Below are positions 24,921 to 34,882 of a DNA stretch of 37,885 nucleotides, piece by piece. The DNA comes from Brevibacterium sp. GTDB lineage: Bacteria; Actinomycetota; Actinomycetes; Actinomycetales; Brevibacteriaceae. The notes below the pieces were generated by a model. That model was not told the origin of the DNA. It did no database searches and saw only the letters and a program-made list of their open reading frames with translations. Made by a program: the position numbers and the translations under genes. Position 1 is the first letter of the stretch. Each line of letters starts with the position of its first letter. The stretch lies in the NCBI GenBank assembly GCA_030457025.1, contig JAKDSA010000001.1, positions 1 through 37,885 of the forward strand. Reading direction: 5' to 3'.

Positions 24921-26729
24921 TCAGTCGGCATAGAGTGCGTCGATGTCGGCTGCGAAGTCCTTGCTGATGAGGTGACGCTTGACCGACTGCTTTGCCGACA
25001 GGTAGCCGTTGTCTTCGCTGAGCTCAACGGGCAGGATGGCGAACCTCTTGATGCCCTCCGCCCGAGACACCGTCCTGTTGACGCTCTCGATCGCCTTCTC
25101 GATGGTGGCTCTCACGGATTCGTCGGAGGATGCCTGGCGCAGATCCATCTCGGGCAGGTCGTGATTCTTCAACCACGTCGGCAGCATCTCTGAGTCGAGG
25201 AAGATGAGCGCAGAGATGTACTTTCGCTTGTCGCCGATGACCACAGGCTGACCGATGAGCGGGTGGCGGCGCAGAGCGTCCTCGAGCGGGGCCGGCGCAA
25301 TGTTCTTTCCGCTCGAGGTGACGATGAGCTCCTTTTTGCGACCGTTGATCGTGAGGTAGCCGTCCTCGTCGAGGGAACCGAGATCGCCGGTGGCGAACCA
25401 GCCGTCGTGGAACTCCTTGTCAGTCGCCTGCGGGTTGTTCCAGTACTCCCGGAAGACGGGGACGCCCTTGGCCAGGATCTCGTTGTCGGGGGCGATCGCC
25501 ACGCTCACACCGGGCAAGGGCACTCCGACTGTGCCGATCTTGGCCTTCTGTGGGACATTCACGGTGATCGGGGCCGTCGTCTCCGTCAGGCCGTAGCCCT
25601 CGAGAACGATGAGGCCGACTCCGCGAAAGAAGTGGCCGAGGTGAGCACCGAGGGGCCCACCGCCGGAGACCGCGTGGCTGACGTTGTTGCCCATGATCGT
25701 CCGGAGCTTCGAGTAGACGAGCTTGTCGAAGAGCGTGTGCTGCAGTTTGAGTCCGACCGGGACTTTGCCGGCATCCATGGCCTTGGAGTAGGCCACCGCG
25801 ACCTGTTCGGCCCGGCGGAAGATCTTCTCCTTGCCGCCGGATTCGGCCTGGGCCAATGCGGAGTTGAAGACCTTCTCGAAGACGCGGGGGACGCCGAGGA
25901 TGAACGACGGGCGGAAACTGCCCAGCGCATCTGTGAGTTTCGTCAGGTCGGACTGGTGGGCCAGCAGGGCGCCGGAGCTGATCGAGAGAACCTCGATGAA
26001 GCGGGCGAATACGTGAGCCTGCGGCAGGAACAGCAGGCACCGCATGCCTTCGGTGAAGACCTCGGGGATCTGCTCCTGTGCGGCCTGTACGGTCTGAACG
26101 AAGTTGCCATGCGTGAGGACGCAGCCTTTGGGCTTGCCCGTGGTGCCGGAGGTGTAGATGAGGGTGGCGGCCGAATCGGCTGTGACCTGCGAGCGCTGAG
26201 CTTCGAGAGCGTCGTCGCTGATCTGTCGGCCGACGGTTTCGAGCTCAGCGAAGGCTCCCTGATCCCAGACCCACAGCTGTGGGGCCGCGATTCCGGCGGC
26301 GGCCGCGGCGGCTTCGACCCGATCGGCATGCTCACGTGTGCTGACGAGTCCGCGGCCCACGTCCGCATCCTTGATCATCCAGGCCAGCTGATCTTCGGCG
26401 GAGGTGTCGTAGAACGGCACGGAGATCGCTCCGGCGAACCACACAGCGTAATCGCTGAGGGTCCATTCGAAAGAGGTGGGTCCGAAGATCGCAACTCGGT
26501 CTCCGACCTCGACACCAGATGCGATGAGTCCCTTGGCCGCAGTCCGAACCTGCGTGAGGAACTCGCCGGCGCTGACCTCTGCCCAGTCATCCTCGTCCGG
26601 TTTCGCCAGCAGAGCTCGGCTCGGGTTCTCTGCGACCTTCGCCAGGAGGATATCGGTCGTCGATGACGTCGCGTCGACCTCGAAGCCGACGACGGGTGTG
26701 GTTGACTGGGGCATTGTCGCTGGACTCAT
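24921..26729 (-). CDS. Long-chain fatty acid-CoA ligase (AMP-forming, FadD15 type)
   Basis: Activates fatty acids via an acyl-adenylate to acyl-CoA. The 602 residues show the ANL P-loop LIYTSGTTGKPKG, GYGLTETTAPI (substrate/AMP), the hinge region GDLGSLDEDGYLTINGRKKELIV and the C-terminal catalytic Lys region SSGKNIAPAPLEDALRRHP. It is closest in style to mycobacterial FadD15. The ATG at 26729 has an AGGAG SD. A TTTCAC/TAGTAT promoter candidate (26789-26794 and 26765-26770, 18-base spacer) lies upstream. It probably shares a message with the GST gene downstream. Confidence 0.93.
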   Translation of the reverse strand: MSPATMPQSTTPVVGFEVDATSSTTDILLAKVAENPSRALLAKPDEDDWAEVSAGEFLTQVRTAAKGLIASGVEVGDRVAIFGPTSFEWTLSDYAVWFAGAISVPFYDTSAEDQLAWMIKDADVGRGLVSTREHADRVEAAAAAAGIAAPQLWVWDQGAFAELETVGRQISDDALEAQRSQVTADSAATLIYTSGTTGKPKGCVLTHGNFVQTVQAAQEQIPEVFTEGMRCLLFLPQAHVFARFIEVLSISSGALLAHQSDLTKLTDALGSFRPSFILGVPRVFEKVFNSALAQAESGGKEKIFRRAEQVAVAYSKAMDAGKVPVGLKLQHTLFDKLVYSKLRTIMGNNVSHAVSGGGPLGAHLGHFFRGVGLIVLEGYGLTETTAPITVNVPQKAKIGTVGVPLPGVSVAIAPDNEILAKGVPVFREYWNNPQATDKEFHDGWFATGDLGSLDEDGYLTINGRKKELIVTSSGKNIAPAPLEDALRRHPLIGQPVVIGDKRKYISALIFLDSEMLPTWLKNHDLPEMDLRQASSDESVRATIEKAIESVNRTVSRAEGIKRFAILPVELSEDNGYLSAKQSVKRHLISKDFAADIDALYAD

Positions 26730-26919
26730 GAGGTCTCCTTCGTGGCATAAGTTACTGCCCGGTCATACTACTGGGCTGGCGTCGTGAGGTGAAATCGCTC
26801 ACGTTTGGAAGCTCAAACCCTCGTGACGCCTCTATCTGGCAGTCTAGCCAAGTCGAAGAGGGGAGTCTTCAGAGTACGATGGTCGAAACCCGCTCACGCC
26901 CAGTCAGTGAAGGAAGGTA
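26730..26919. promoter_or_regulatory. Divergent promoter region of fadD-like gene and leuS
   Basis: Leftward: TTTCAC (26789-26794) and TAGTAT (26765-26770), read on the minus strand. Rightward: a TACGAT -10 candidate (26875-26880) with no good -35, which would give a leader of about 33 bases with SD GGAAGG before leuS. No leader peptide or T-box was seen. Confidence 0.35.
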
Positions 26920-29841
<2,922 letters not shown>

Positions 29842-29874
29842 GACACGGCGTCTGCCCGGAAGGGTTGAACACAC

Positions 29875-30708
29875 ATGACAATGGAAGCCACTAGGGACGA
29901 GATTCGGCACACCTTGGGTGTGAGACCGACAATCGATCCTGCGACGGAAGTCGCCCGTCGAGTCGAGTTCCTCGCCGACTACATCCTGACCACTGGTGTC
30001 AAGGGTCTGACCTTGGGCATCAGCGGAGGGCAGGACTCAACGCTGGCCGGACGGCTGTGCCAGTTGGCGGTCGAGGATCTGCGCCGGCGTGGGGCCGTCG
30101 CCGAATTCTGGGCGATGCGCTTGCCGCATCACGTCCAGACCGATGAGGATGACGCCCAGGATGCGATGGAATTCATCCGGGCCGACAATGAAATCGTCAT
30201 CAACATCGGATCGGCCACTGACGCGGCGGCAGCCGAGTACGGGACCGCTACCGGAGATGCCATCACCGACTTCGGCAAGGGCAACGTCAAGGCACGGATG
30301 CGGATGATCGCACAATTCGAACTGGCGGGAGAGAAGCGGCTCCTCGTCGCCGGTACCGATCATGCTGCCGAGGCGATGACCGGCTTCTTCACCAAATTTG
30401 GTGACGGTGCCGCCGATGTCGTGCCGCTGGCCGGGCTGAACAAACGACAGGGTCGAGCGCTGCTTGACCACCTCGGCGCTCCTGAGCACCTTGTGCGAAA
30501 GGCTCCGACAGCGGATCTGCTCGATGACGAACCGGGCCAGACCGATGAGTCATCACTGGGACTCAGCTATGACCAGATCGACGACTTCCTCGAGGGGAAG
30601 GACATCGATGAGTCTGCCGCGGCGGCGCTCGTCGAAAAGTACCGTGCCTCCGAGCACAAACGTCGGACCCCGGTGACCCCGACCGATTCGTGGTGGATTC
30701 GTCACTGA
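29875..30708 (+). CDS. nadE: Ammonia-dependent NAD+ synthetase
   Basis: Last step of NAD+ synthesis: nicotinate adenine dinucleotide plus ammonia and ATP. The 277 residues match the short NH3-dependent form with no glutaminase domain. The ATP pyrophosphatase P-loop is SGGQDST (50-56). Further landmarks are KGNVKARMRM, VAGTDHAAEAMTGFFTKFGDGAADVVPLAGLNKRQGR and the C-terminal HKRRTPVTP. The start ATG at 29875 has GGAAGGG about ten bases upstream. An ATG at 29881 is possible. A strong terminator lies about 95 bases after the stop. Confidence 0.96.
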   Translation: MTMEATRDEIRHTLGVRPTIDPATEVARRVEFLADYILTTGVKGLTLGISGGQDSTLAGRLCQLAVEDLRRRGAVAEFWAMRLPHHVQTDEDDAQDAMEFIRADNEIVINIGSATDAAAAEYGTATGDAITDFGKGNVKARMRMIAQFELAGEKRLLVAGTDHAAEAMTGFFTKFGDGAADVVPLAGLNKRQGRALLDHLGAPEHLVRKAPTADLLDDEPGQTDESSLGLSYDQIDDFLEGKDIDESAAAALVEKYRASEHKRRTPVTPTDSWWIRH

Positions 30709-30715
30709 CCTGTCA

Positions 30716-30787
30716 ATCGCCGCGAAGCCCTGTGCCGTGCGAAGCCTTGTGACTGAAGCGAACATGTGACGGAGTCAATGCGGCGAT
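30716..30787. repeat. Three degenerate direct repeats inside an inverted repeat, nadE 3' region
   Basis: GCGAAGCCCTGTG (30722), GCGAAGCCTTGTG (30739) and GCGAACATGTG (30758) recur at 17 and 19 bases. They are enclosed by ATCGCCGC (30716-30723) and its complement GCGGCGAT (30780-30787). It lies between nadE and the terminator, and no protein is coded there. Confidence 0.45.
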
Positions 30788-30802
30788 GATCTTGCACGCA
30801 CT

Positions 30803-30837
30803 GATGGTGAGGGACTCGATTCGAGTCCCTCACCATC
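30803..30837. terminator. Strong bidirectional terminator
   Basis: Perfect 15-bp arms GATGGTGAGGGACTC (30803-30817) and GAGTCCCTCACCATC (30823-30837) with a five-base loop. It separates convergent nadE and the hypothetical gene. Confidence 0.9.
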
Positions 30838-30859
30838 ATGGTTCTCGGCTGCTCTCGAC

Positions 30860-31555
30860 TCAGGCGACGAGTCCGAGCTCCAATGCCGTTTGGTTGAACT
30901 CCCACCGGGCGGAGACGAACCTGTCACCGAGGCTCTCACCGCGACTGCGCGCCTCCGTGTACTCTCTCCAGCCGCCCTTGCGAGAGTCTCCGGGACGGAT
31001 CTCTCGCTTGGTCTGATCGGCGGCGAGCTGCCGTGTCTCCTCGTTGACCCAGATCGACAGTGCTTCAGCCGCGCGATAGAGATTCATGAACGCGGTGTGG
31101 GAACGCGGGTTGTCGAAGCTGGACTTCGCGAATTCCTTCCTGAATGTGTGCAGGGGCGCGAGCTCGTTCACTTCGAGAGTCCCGTAGGTCGCATCGAGGC
31201 GCAGCGACTGAACCAGGCCCGCAGAATCCGGGAGCAGATCCAGGATCCGATGGGCTCGGTCCTCATCGGGCAGCACAGTGACCTCCTCGTCGACGGGGGT
31301 CAGGCCCAGAGTGTCGAGGCGCCCGCGCTCAGTGCTCAGCAGCTGGCGCAGGGAATCGATCTGTCTCTGCGCCCGCCGCCACTCACCATGGAACATCAGC
31401 AGAGCGACGATGACTCCCAAGCACAGAATCAGACCCATGATCCAGGCGAACGGATGCAGTCCGGGCACGGCGAAGACCACGATGCCCAGCACGCTGAGCA
31501 CCGCGAATGTCACCGCCGCCGGTGAGTTGGTCAGGAAATCCAAGAAACGCTTCAC
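30860..31555 (-). CDS. Hypothetical protein, two N-terminal TM helices and a cytosolic domain
   Basis: Not recognised. The 231 residues show TM1 at about 13-31, TM2 at about 36-55, a basic coiled-coil-like stretch (57-80, GEWRRAQRQIDSLRQLLSTER) and a soluble helical domain. The soluble part contains FAKSSFDNPRSHTAFMNLYRAAEALSIWVNEE and a Trp/Arg-rich tail with GWREYTEARSRGESLGDRFV. The start is GTG at 31555 with only a weak SD. It is a single gene divergent from UDP-glucose dehydrogenase and convergent with nadE. No catalytic signature is seen. A membrane-anchored scaffold or sensor is conceivable. Confidence 0.75.
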   Translation of the reverse strand: MKRFLDFLTNSPAAVTFAVLSVLGIVVFAVPGLHPFAWIMGLILCLGVIVALLMFHGEWRRAQRQIDSLRQLLSTERGRLDTLGLTPVDEEVTVLPDEDRAHRILDLLPDSAGLVQSLRLDATYGTLEVNELAPLHTFRKEFAKSSFDNPRSHTAFMNLYRAAEALSIWVNEETRQLAADQTKREIRPGDSRKGGWREYTEARSRGESLGDRFVSARWEFNQTALELGLVA

Positions 31556-31605
31556 AATTCCAAGGGTACTGTTTCAACCTGCAGATATCGTGGAACCTAG
31601 TGGCA

Positions 31606-31611
31606 TATAGT
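31606..31611 (+). promoter_or_regulatory. Candidate -10 (TATAGT) for UDP-glucose dehydrogenase
   Basis: TATAGT is close to consensus and lies 38 bases before the TTG start, leaving room for the SD AGGGAG. No clear -35 is present. Confidence 0.4.
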
Positions 31612-31649
31612 GTGGCTGAAATGCTGGGACGAAGCAGGGAGAACACGGG

Positions 31650-32957
31650 TTGAAGATTTCAGTCATCGGGTGCGGGTACCTGGGCGCTGTTCACGCGGCG
31701 GCCATGGCATCACTGGGACATGAGGTTGTCGGCGTCGACGTCGACGCCGACAAAGTTGCGGCCCTGACGTCGGGTCGGCCACCCTTCTTCGAGCCGGGGC
31801 TGAGTGAATTGCTGGTGAAGGGTCAGGAACTCGGCAGTCTCGAGTTCACCACCGATGTCTCGCGTGTCGCGGACTCGCAGATCCATTTCGTGTGTGTCGG
31901 GACTCCGCAGAAGCCCGGAGAGTTCGCTGCCGATGTCACGTATGTCGATGCTGCTGTGGATTCGCTTGTTCCTCATCTGACTTCGACGTCGGTGGTTGTG
32001 GGCAAATCCACTGTTCCGGTTGGGACTGCTGAGCGTCTGGCCGTCGCACTGGTGCCCACTGGGGCTGCCCTCATGTGGAATCCGGAGTTCCTGCGTGAGG
32101 GCCATGCCGTTGAGGACACACTGCACCCGAACCGTCTGGTCTACGGAGTCGCTGACGGTGAAGCCGGCGAGCAGGCCACGGCGGGCCTCGACGAGGTGTA
32201 TGCGACGATGCTGGACGAGCAGACGCCGCGAATGGTCACGGACTTCGCCACCGCCGAGCTGGTCAAGACCGCGGCGAATTCGTTCTTGGCCACGAAGATC
32301 TCGTTCATCAATGCGATGGCTGAGCTGTGTGAGGCCTCGGGCGCGGACGTGACCCAGTTGGCGGATGCGATCGGGATCGATGATCGCATCGGGCGGAAGT
32401 TCCTCAATGCCGGCCTCGGGTTCGGCGGTGGGTGTCTGCCCAAGGACATCCGCGCTTTCATGGCACGGGCCGGCGAGTTGGGTGCCGATCAGGCGGTGGC
32501 GTTCCTCAAGGAGATCGATTCGATCAATATGCGTCGGCGTGTGCGCATGGTCGACATTGCTCGGGATACCTTGGACGGGTCGTTCATCGGGAAGAAGATC
32601 ACGGTGCTCGGAGCCGCGTTCAAGCCCAACAGCGATGATGTTCGGGATTCGCCGGCTCTGGCGGTGGCGCGGTTGATCGCGACGCAGGGCGGTGTGGTGA
32701 CGGTGACGGATCCGCAGGCGATCGACAATGCAGCGATGACGTTTCCCGAGTTGAACTATGTGGCTGATACCTCGCAGGCGCTGGCTGATGCTGATGCTGT
32801 CCTGCTGCTGACGGAATGGCAGGAGTATCGGGACCTTGATCCGGTGGCCACTGCGTCCTTGGTGGCGGGCAAGGTCCTCATCGACGGTAGGAACGTGCTG
32901 ACTCCCGAGGTGTGGCGCTCGGCCGGCTGGACGTATCGGGCGCTGGGCCGTCCATGA
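31650..32957 (+). CDS. ugd: UDP-glucose 6-dehydrogenase
   Basis: Oxidises UDP-glucose to UDP-glucuronate with two NAD+, feeding envelope polysaccharide synthesis. The 435 residues have an N-terminal Rossmann motif (ISVIGCGYLG), VGTPQKPGEF, the NPEFLREGHAVED block, catalytic Cys262 in GFGGGCLPKDI, a substrate Lys in ELVKTAANSFLATKISF and a C-terminal UDP-binding domain (VLGAAFKPNSDDVRDSPA). The start TTG at 31650 has SD AGGGAG with a seven-base gap. Its stop overlaps the degV ATG. Codon use here shows fewer C-ending codons than its neighbours, which may hint at different ancestry. Confidence 0.95.
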   Translation: MKISVIGCGYLGAVHAAAMASLGHEVVGVDVDADKVAALTSGRPPFFEPGLSELLVKGQELGSLEFTTDVSRVADSQIHFVCVGTPQKPGEFAADVTYVDAAVDSLVPHLTSTSVVVGKSTVPVGTAERLAVALVPTGAALMWNPEFLREGHAVEDTLHPNRLVYGVADGEAGEQATAGLDEVYATMLDEQTPRMVTDFATAELVKTAANSFLATKISFINAMAELCEASGADVTQLADAIGIDDRIGRKFLNAGLGFGGGCLPKDIRAFMARAGELGADQAVAFLKEIDSINMRRRVRMVDIARDTLDGSFIGKKITVLGAAFKPNSDDVRDSPALAVARLIATQGGVVTVTDPQAIDNAAMTFPELNYVADTSQALADADAVLLLTEWQEYRDLDPVATASLVAGKVLIDGRNVLTPEVWRSAGWTYRALGRP

Positions 32958-33829
32958 GGATCGGCTTGGTCACCGACTCCACCGCGCAGCTGTCGGCGGC
33001 AGAAGACGCCACGCTGCGGGAGGTCACCGGTGATCTCTTCGCCGTCGTTCCACTCACGGTGCTCGTCGGCGGGATTGCCTTCGCAGACGGGGAGCTCGAG
33101 CCTGCAGACCTGTGCCAGAAGATGGACGAAGGTGCCGAGGTGTCGACTTCCATGGCGACACCCGCCCAGTTTGCGAATGCCTACTCGACGCTGATCGACC
33201 AGGGTGCCGAGGCGATCATCACGGTGACCATGTCGGGCGAACTCTCAGGAACACGGGACTCGGCAGTCGCCGCAGCCCAGAACGAGGAGTCGCTGATCAA
33301 CGTCGTCGACTCCCGGACCACCTCAGCCGGCCTGGCCGGGGCTCTGTCGATCGCGGCCGCCGGGATCTCACAGGGTCACGACGTGGCATCGATCGCCGGC
33401 ACTGTCGCCGACTGGTGCGCTGCAGAGACCCGAACCGCATTCGCTCCAGAGACCTTGGAACACCTGCGCCGCGGCGGTCGCATCGGTGCCGCGTCCTCGT
33501 TGCTGGGCCGGGCACTGCAGATCGTTCCGGTGCTGGGACTCAGCGCCGGTGCCGTGGCGCCTGTCGGCAGGGTCCGCACCCGCGCGAAGGCACTTGAGCG
33601 CATGGCTGCGTTGGCCGGCGAGTTCGCGGCAGAGATCGCCTCCGATGAGCAGGAGGTCTACGTGGAGATCCAGCACGCCGATGGTCAGCTCTCCCACCCC
33701 GATGTGGTCACGCTGCGTGAGACGATCGAGGCCCTCGGCCTGTCCACTACGTTTCGCACACTGTCGGCCATCATCACCGCCCACGTCGGTGCCGGCACGA
33801 TCGGAATCACGGTCCAGACCCGGCCCTGA
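32954..33829 (+). CDS. DegV family fatty-acid-binding protein
   Basis: Binds a fatty acid in a deep pocket. In firmicutes the homologue FakB hands it to FakA kinase. The 291 residues show the family pattern: IGLVTDSTAQL at the N-terminus, STSMATPAQFANAYSTL, ITVTMSGELSGTRDSAVAA (the carboxylate-binding SGT), then LRRGGRIGAASSLLGRALQIVPVL and the C-terminal HVGAGTIGI. The start ATG at 32954 overlaps the ugd stop (ATGA). In mycobacteria a degV gene also sits beside comEA, comEC and holA, so this is a conserved neighbourhood. The function here is not known. Confidence 0.94.
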   Translation: MRIGLVTDSTAQLSAAEDATLREVTGDLFAVVPLTVLVGGIAFADGELEPADLCQKMDEGAEVSTSMATPAQFANAYSTLIDQGAEAIITVTMSGELSGTRDSAVAAAQNEESLINVVDSRTTSAGLAGALSIAAAGISQGHDVASIAGTVADWCAAETRTAFAPETLEHLRRGGRIGAASSLLGRALQIVPVLGLSAGAVAPVGRVRTRAKALERMAALAGEFAAEIASDEQEVYVEIQHADGQLSHPDVVTLRETIEALGLSTTFRTLSAIITAHVGAGTIGITVQTRP

Positions 33830-33955
33830 ACGTCACACCACTCCTGTTTGTCTGACTGTGCACGAATGTTCGACTCGTGTGCATTTGGGTTGTGGACCCC
33901 TGAACGGTTTCCACAAGCGACGTTTCGGCCCTGGTGCGATCGAGGCATCCGCCCA

Positions 33956-33961
33956 TAGCTT
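33956..33961 (+). promoter_or_regulatory. Candidate -10 (TAGCTT) for leaderless comEA
   Basis: TAGCTT is six bases before the comEA ATG. No SD is present, so transcription probably begins at the ATG. No strong -35 is visible. Confidence 0.4.
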
Positions 33962-33967
33962 GTCGAC

Positions 33968-34882
33968 ATGGCTGTCTCTCCCGATGATCGCTTCGCAGGC
34001 CTCATCAACTCCAGCGCCGAACGCGGCGGCTGGGTCCCCGGAGACGTCTTCGACAGCGACAGCGAAGGAGAGGAGGAGCCGGTCGAGCCGCGCCGCGTGC
34101 GCCTGCCCATCCTCGTGGCATTGGCAGTGGCAACCATTGCTGTGCTCGTCATCGCCTTCCTCATCTTCCGACCGATCCCGCAGCACGCCGCCTCCGAGGA
34201 ACACATGGGTTCCGCCGAGGGCAGTGGCACCGAGCCCGATGACAGCGTCGGCACTGACTCCGGCGACGGCGCCGGCACGAGTGCGGAGAAGGAAGGCACA
34301 CAGCCGGGACAGGGCCATGCAGCCCCGGGACAGGGGCAAGAAGAATCTGACCCCGCACAGACCGCGGCGGCGTCTGCAGCCCAGAGCGCCGGGTCCGGCG
34401 CAGTCATCGTCCACGTCACCGGGGCGGTGCACAGACCCTCTGTCGTGAGCCTGAGAGCCGGAGATCGAGTCCAGGACGCGGTGGAGGCCGCAGGCGGGCT
34501 GAAGGAACATGCGGATGCGGAGGCGATCAACCTCGCCCGCGTCCTCCACGACGGCGAGCAGATCCACATCCCCGTCCGCGGAGAGGAAGCAGAACCCGGT
34601 CGGGCTGATTCCGGCAGTGCCGCAGACAGCGCAGCAGGGGAATCCGATGGTGGCCCCTCCGATGGTGCGGCGCCGGGGGCGAACCCGGGTGCGAAGGTCG
34701 ATCTCAACACGGCTGACCTCACAGCTCTGCAGACGCTGCCGGGCGTCGGACCGGTGACCGCAGAGGCGATCATCGCCCACCGTGAAGAGCAGCCCTTCGG
34801 CCACGTCGAGGATCTGCTGCTGGTGCAGGGGATCGGGCCCAAGACCTTCGAGAGTCTCAAAGATCTTGTCGTCGTCGGATAG
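33968..34882 (+). CDS. comEA: ComEA-like DNA-binding protein
   Basis: Membrane-anchored protein that in competent bacteria binds incoming double-stranded DNA outside the membrane. The 304 residues comprise a cytosolic acidic N-terminus, one TM (about 47-68), a low-complexity Gly/Ser/Glu/Gln linker (about 75-140), an SLBB domain (VHVTGAVHRPSVVSLRAGDRVQDAVEAAGG) and a C-terminal helix-hairpin-helix pair (VDLNTADLTALQTLPGVGPVTAEAII, LLLVQGIGPKTFESL). It is followed by comEC with an overlap. The ATG at 33968 has no SD. Actual competence has rarely been shown in such organisms, so DNA uptake is inferred. Confidence 0.92.
   Translation: MAVSPDDRFAGLINSSAERGGWVPGDVFDSDSEGEEEPVEPRRVRLPILVALAVATIAVLVIAFLIFRPIPQHAASEEHMGSAEGSGTEPDDSVGTDSGDGAGTSAEKEGTQPGQGHAAPGQGQEESDPAQTAAASAAQSAGSGAVIVHVTGAVHRPSVVSLRAGDRVQDAVEAAGGLKEHADAEAINLARVLHDGEQIHIPVRGEEAEPGRADSGSAADSAAGESDGGPSDGAAPGANPGAKVDLNTADLTALQTLPGVGPVTAEAIIAHREEQPFGHVEDLLLVQGIGPKTFESLKDLVVVG

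Noticed and set aside
33863..33872. CGAATGTTCG upstream of comEA as a LexA/SOS box
   Set aside because: The actinobacterial SOS box needs GAAC and GTTC separated by four bases. Here the half-sites are too close.
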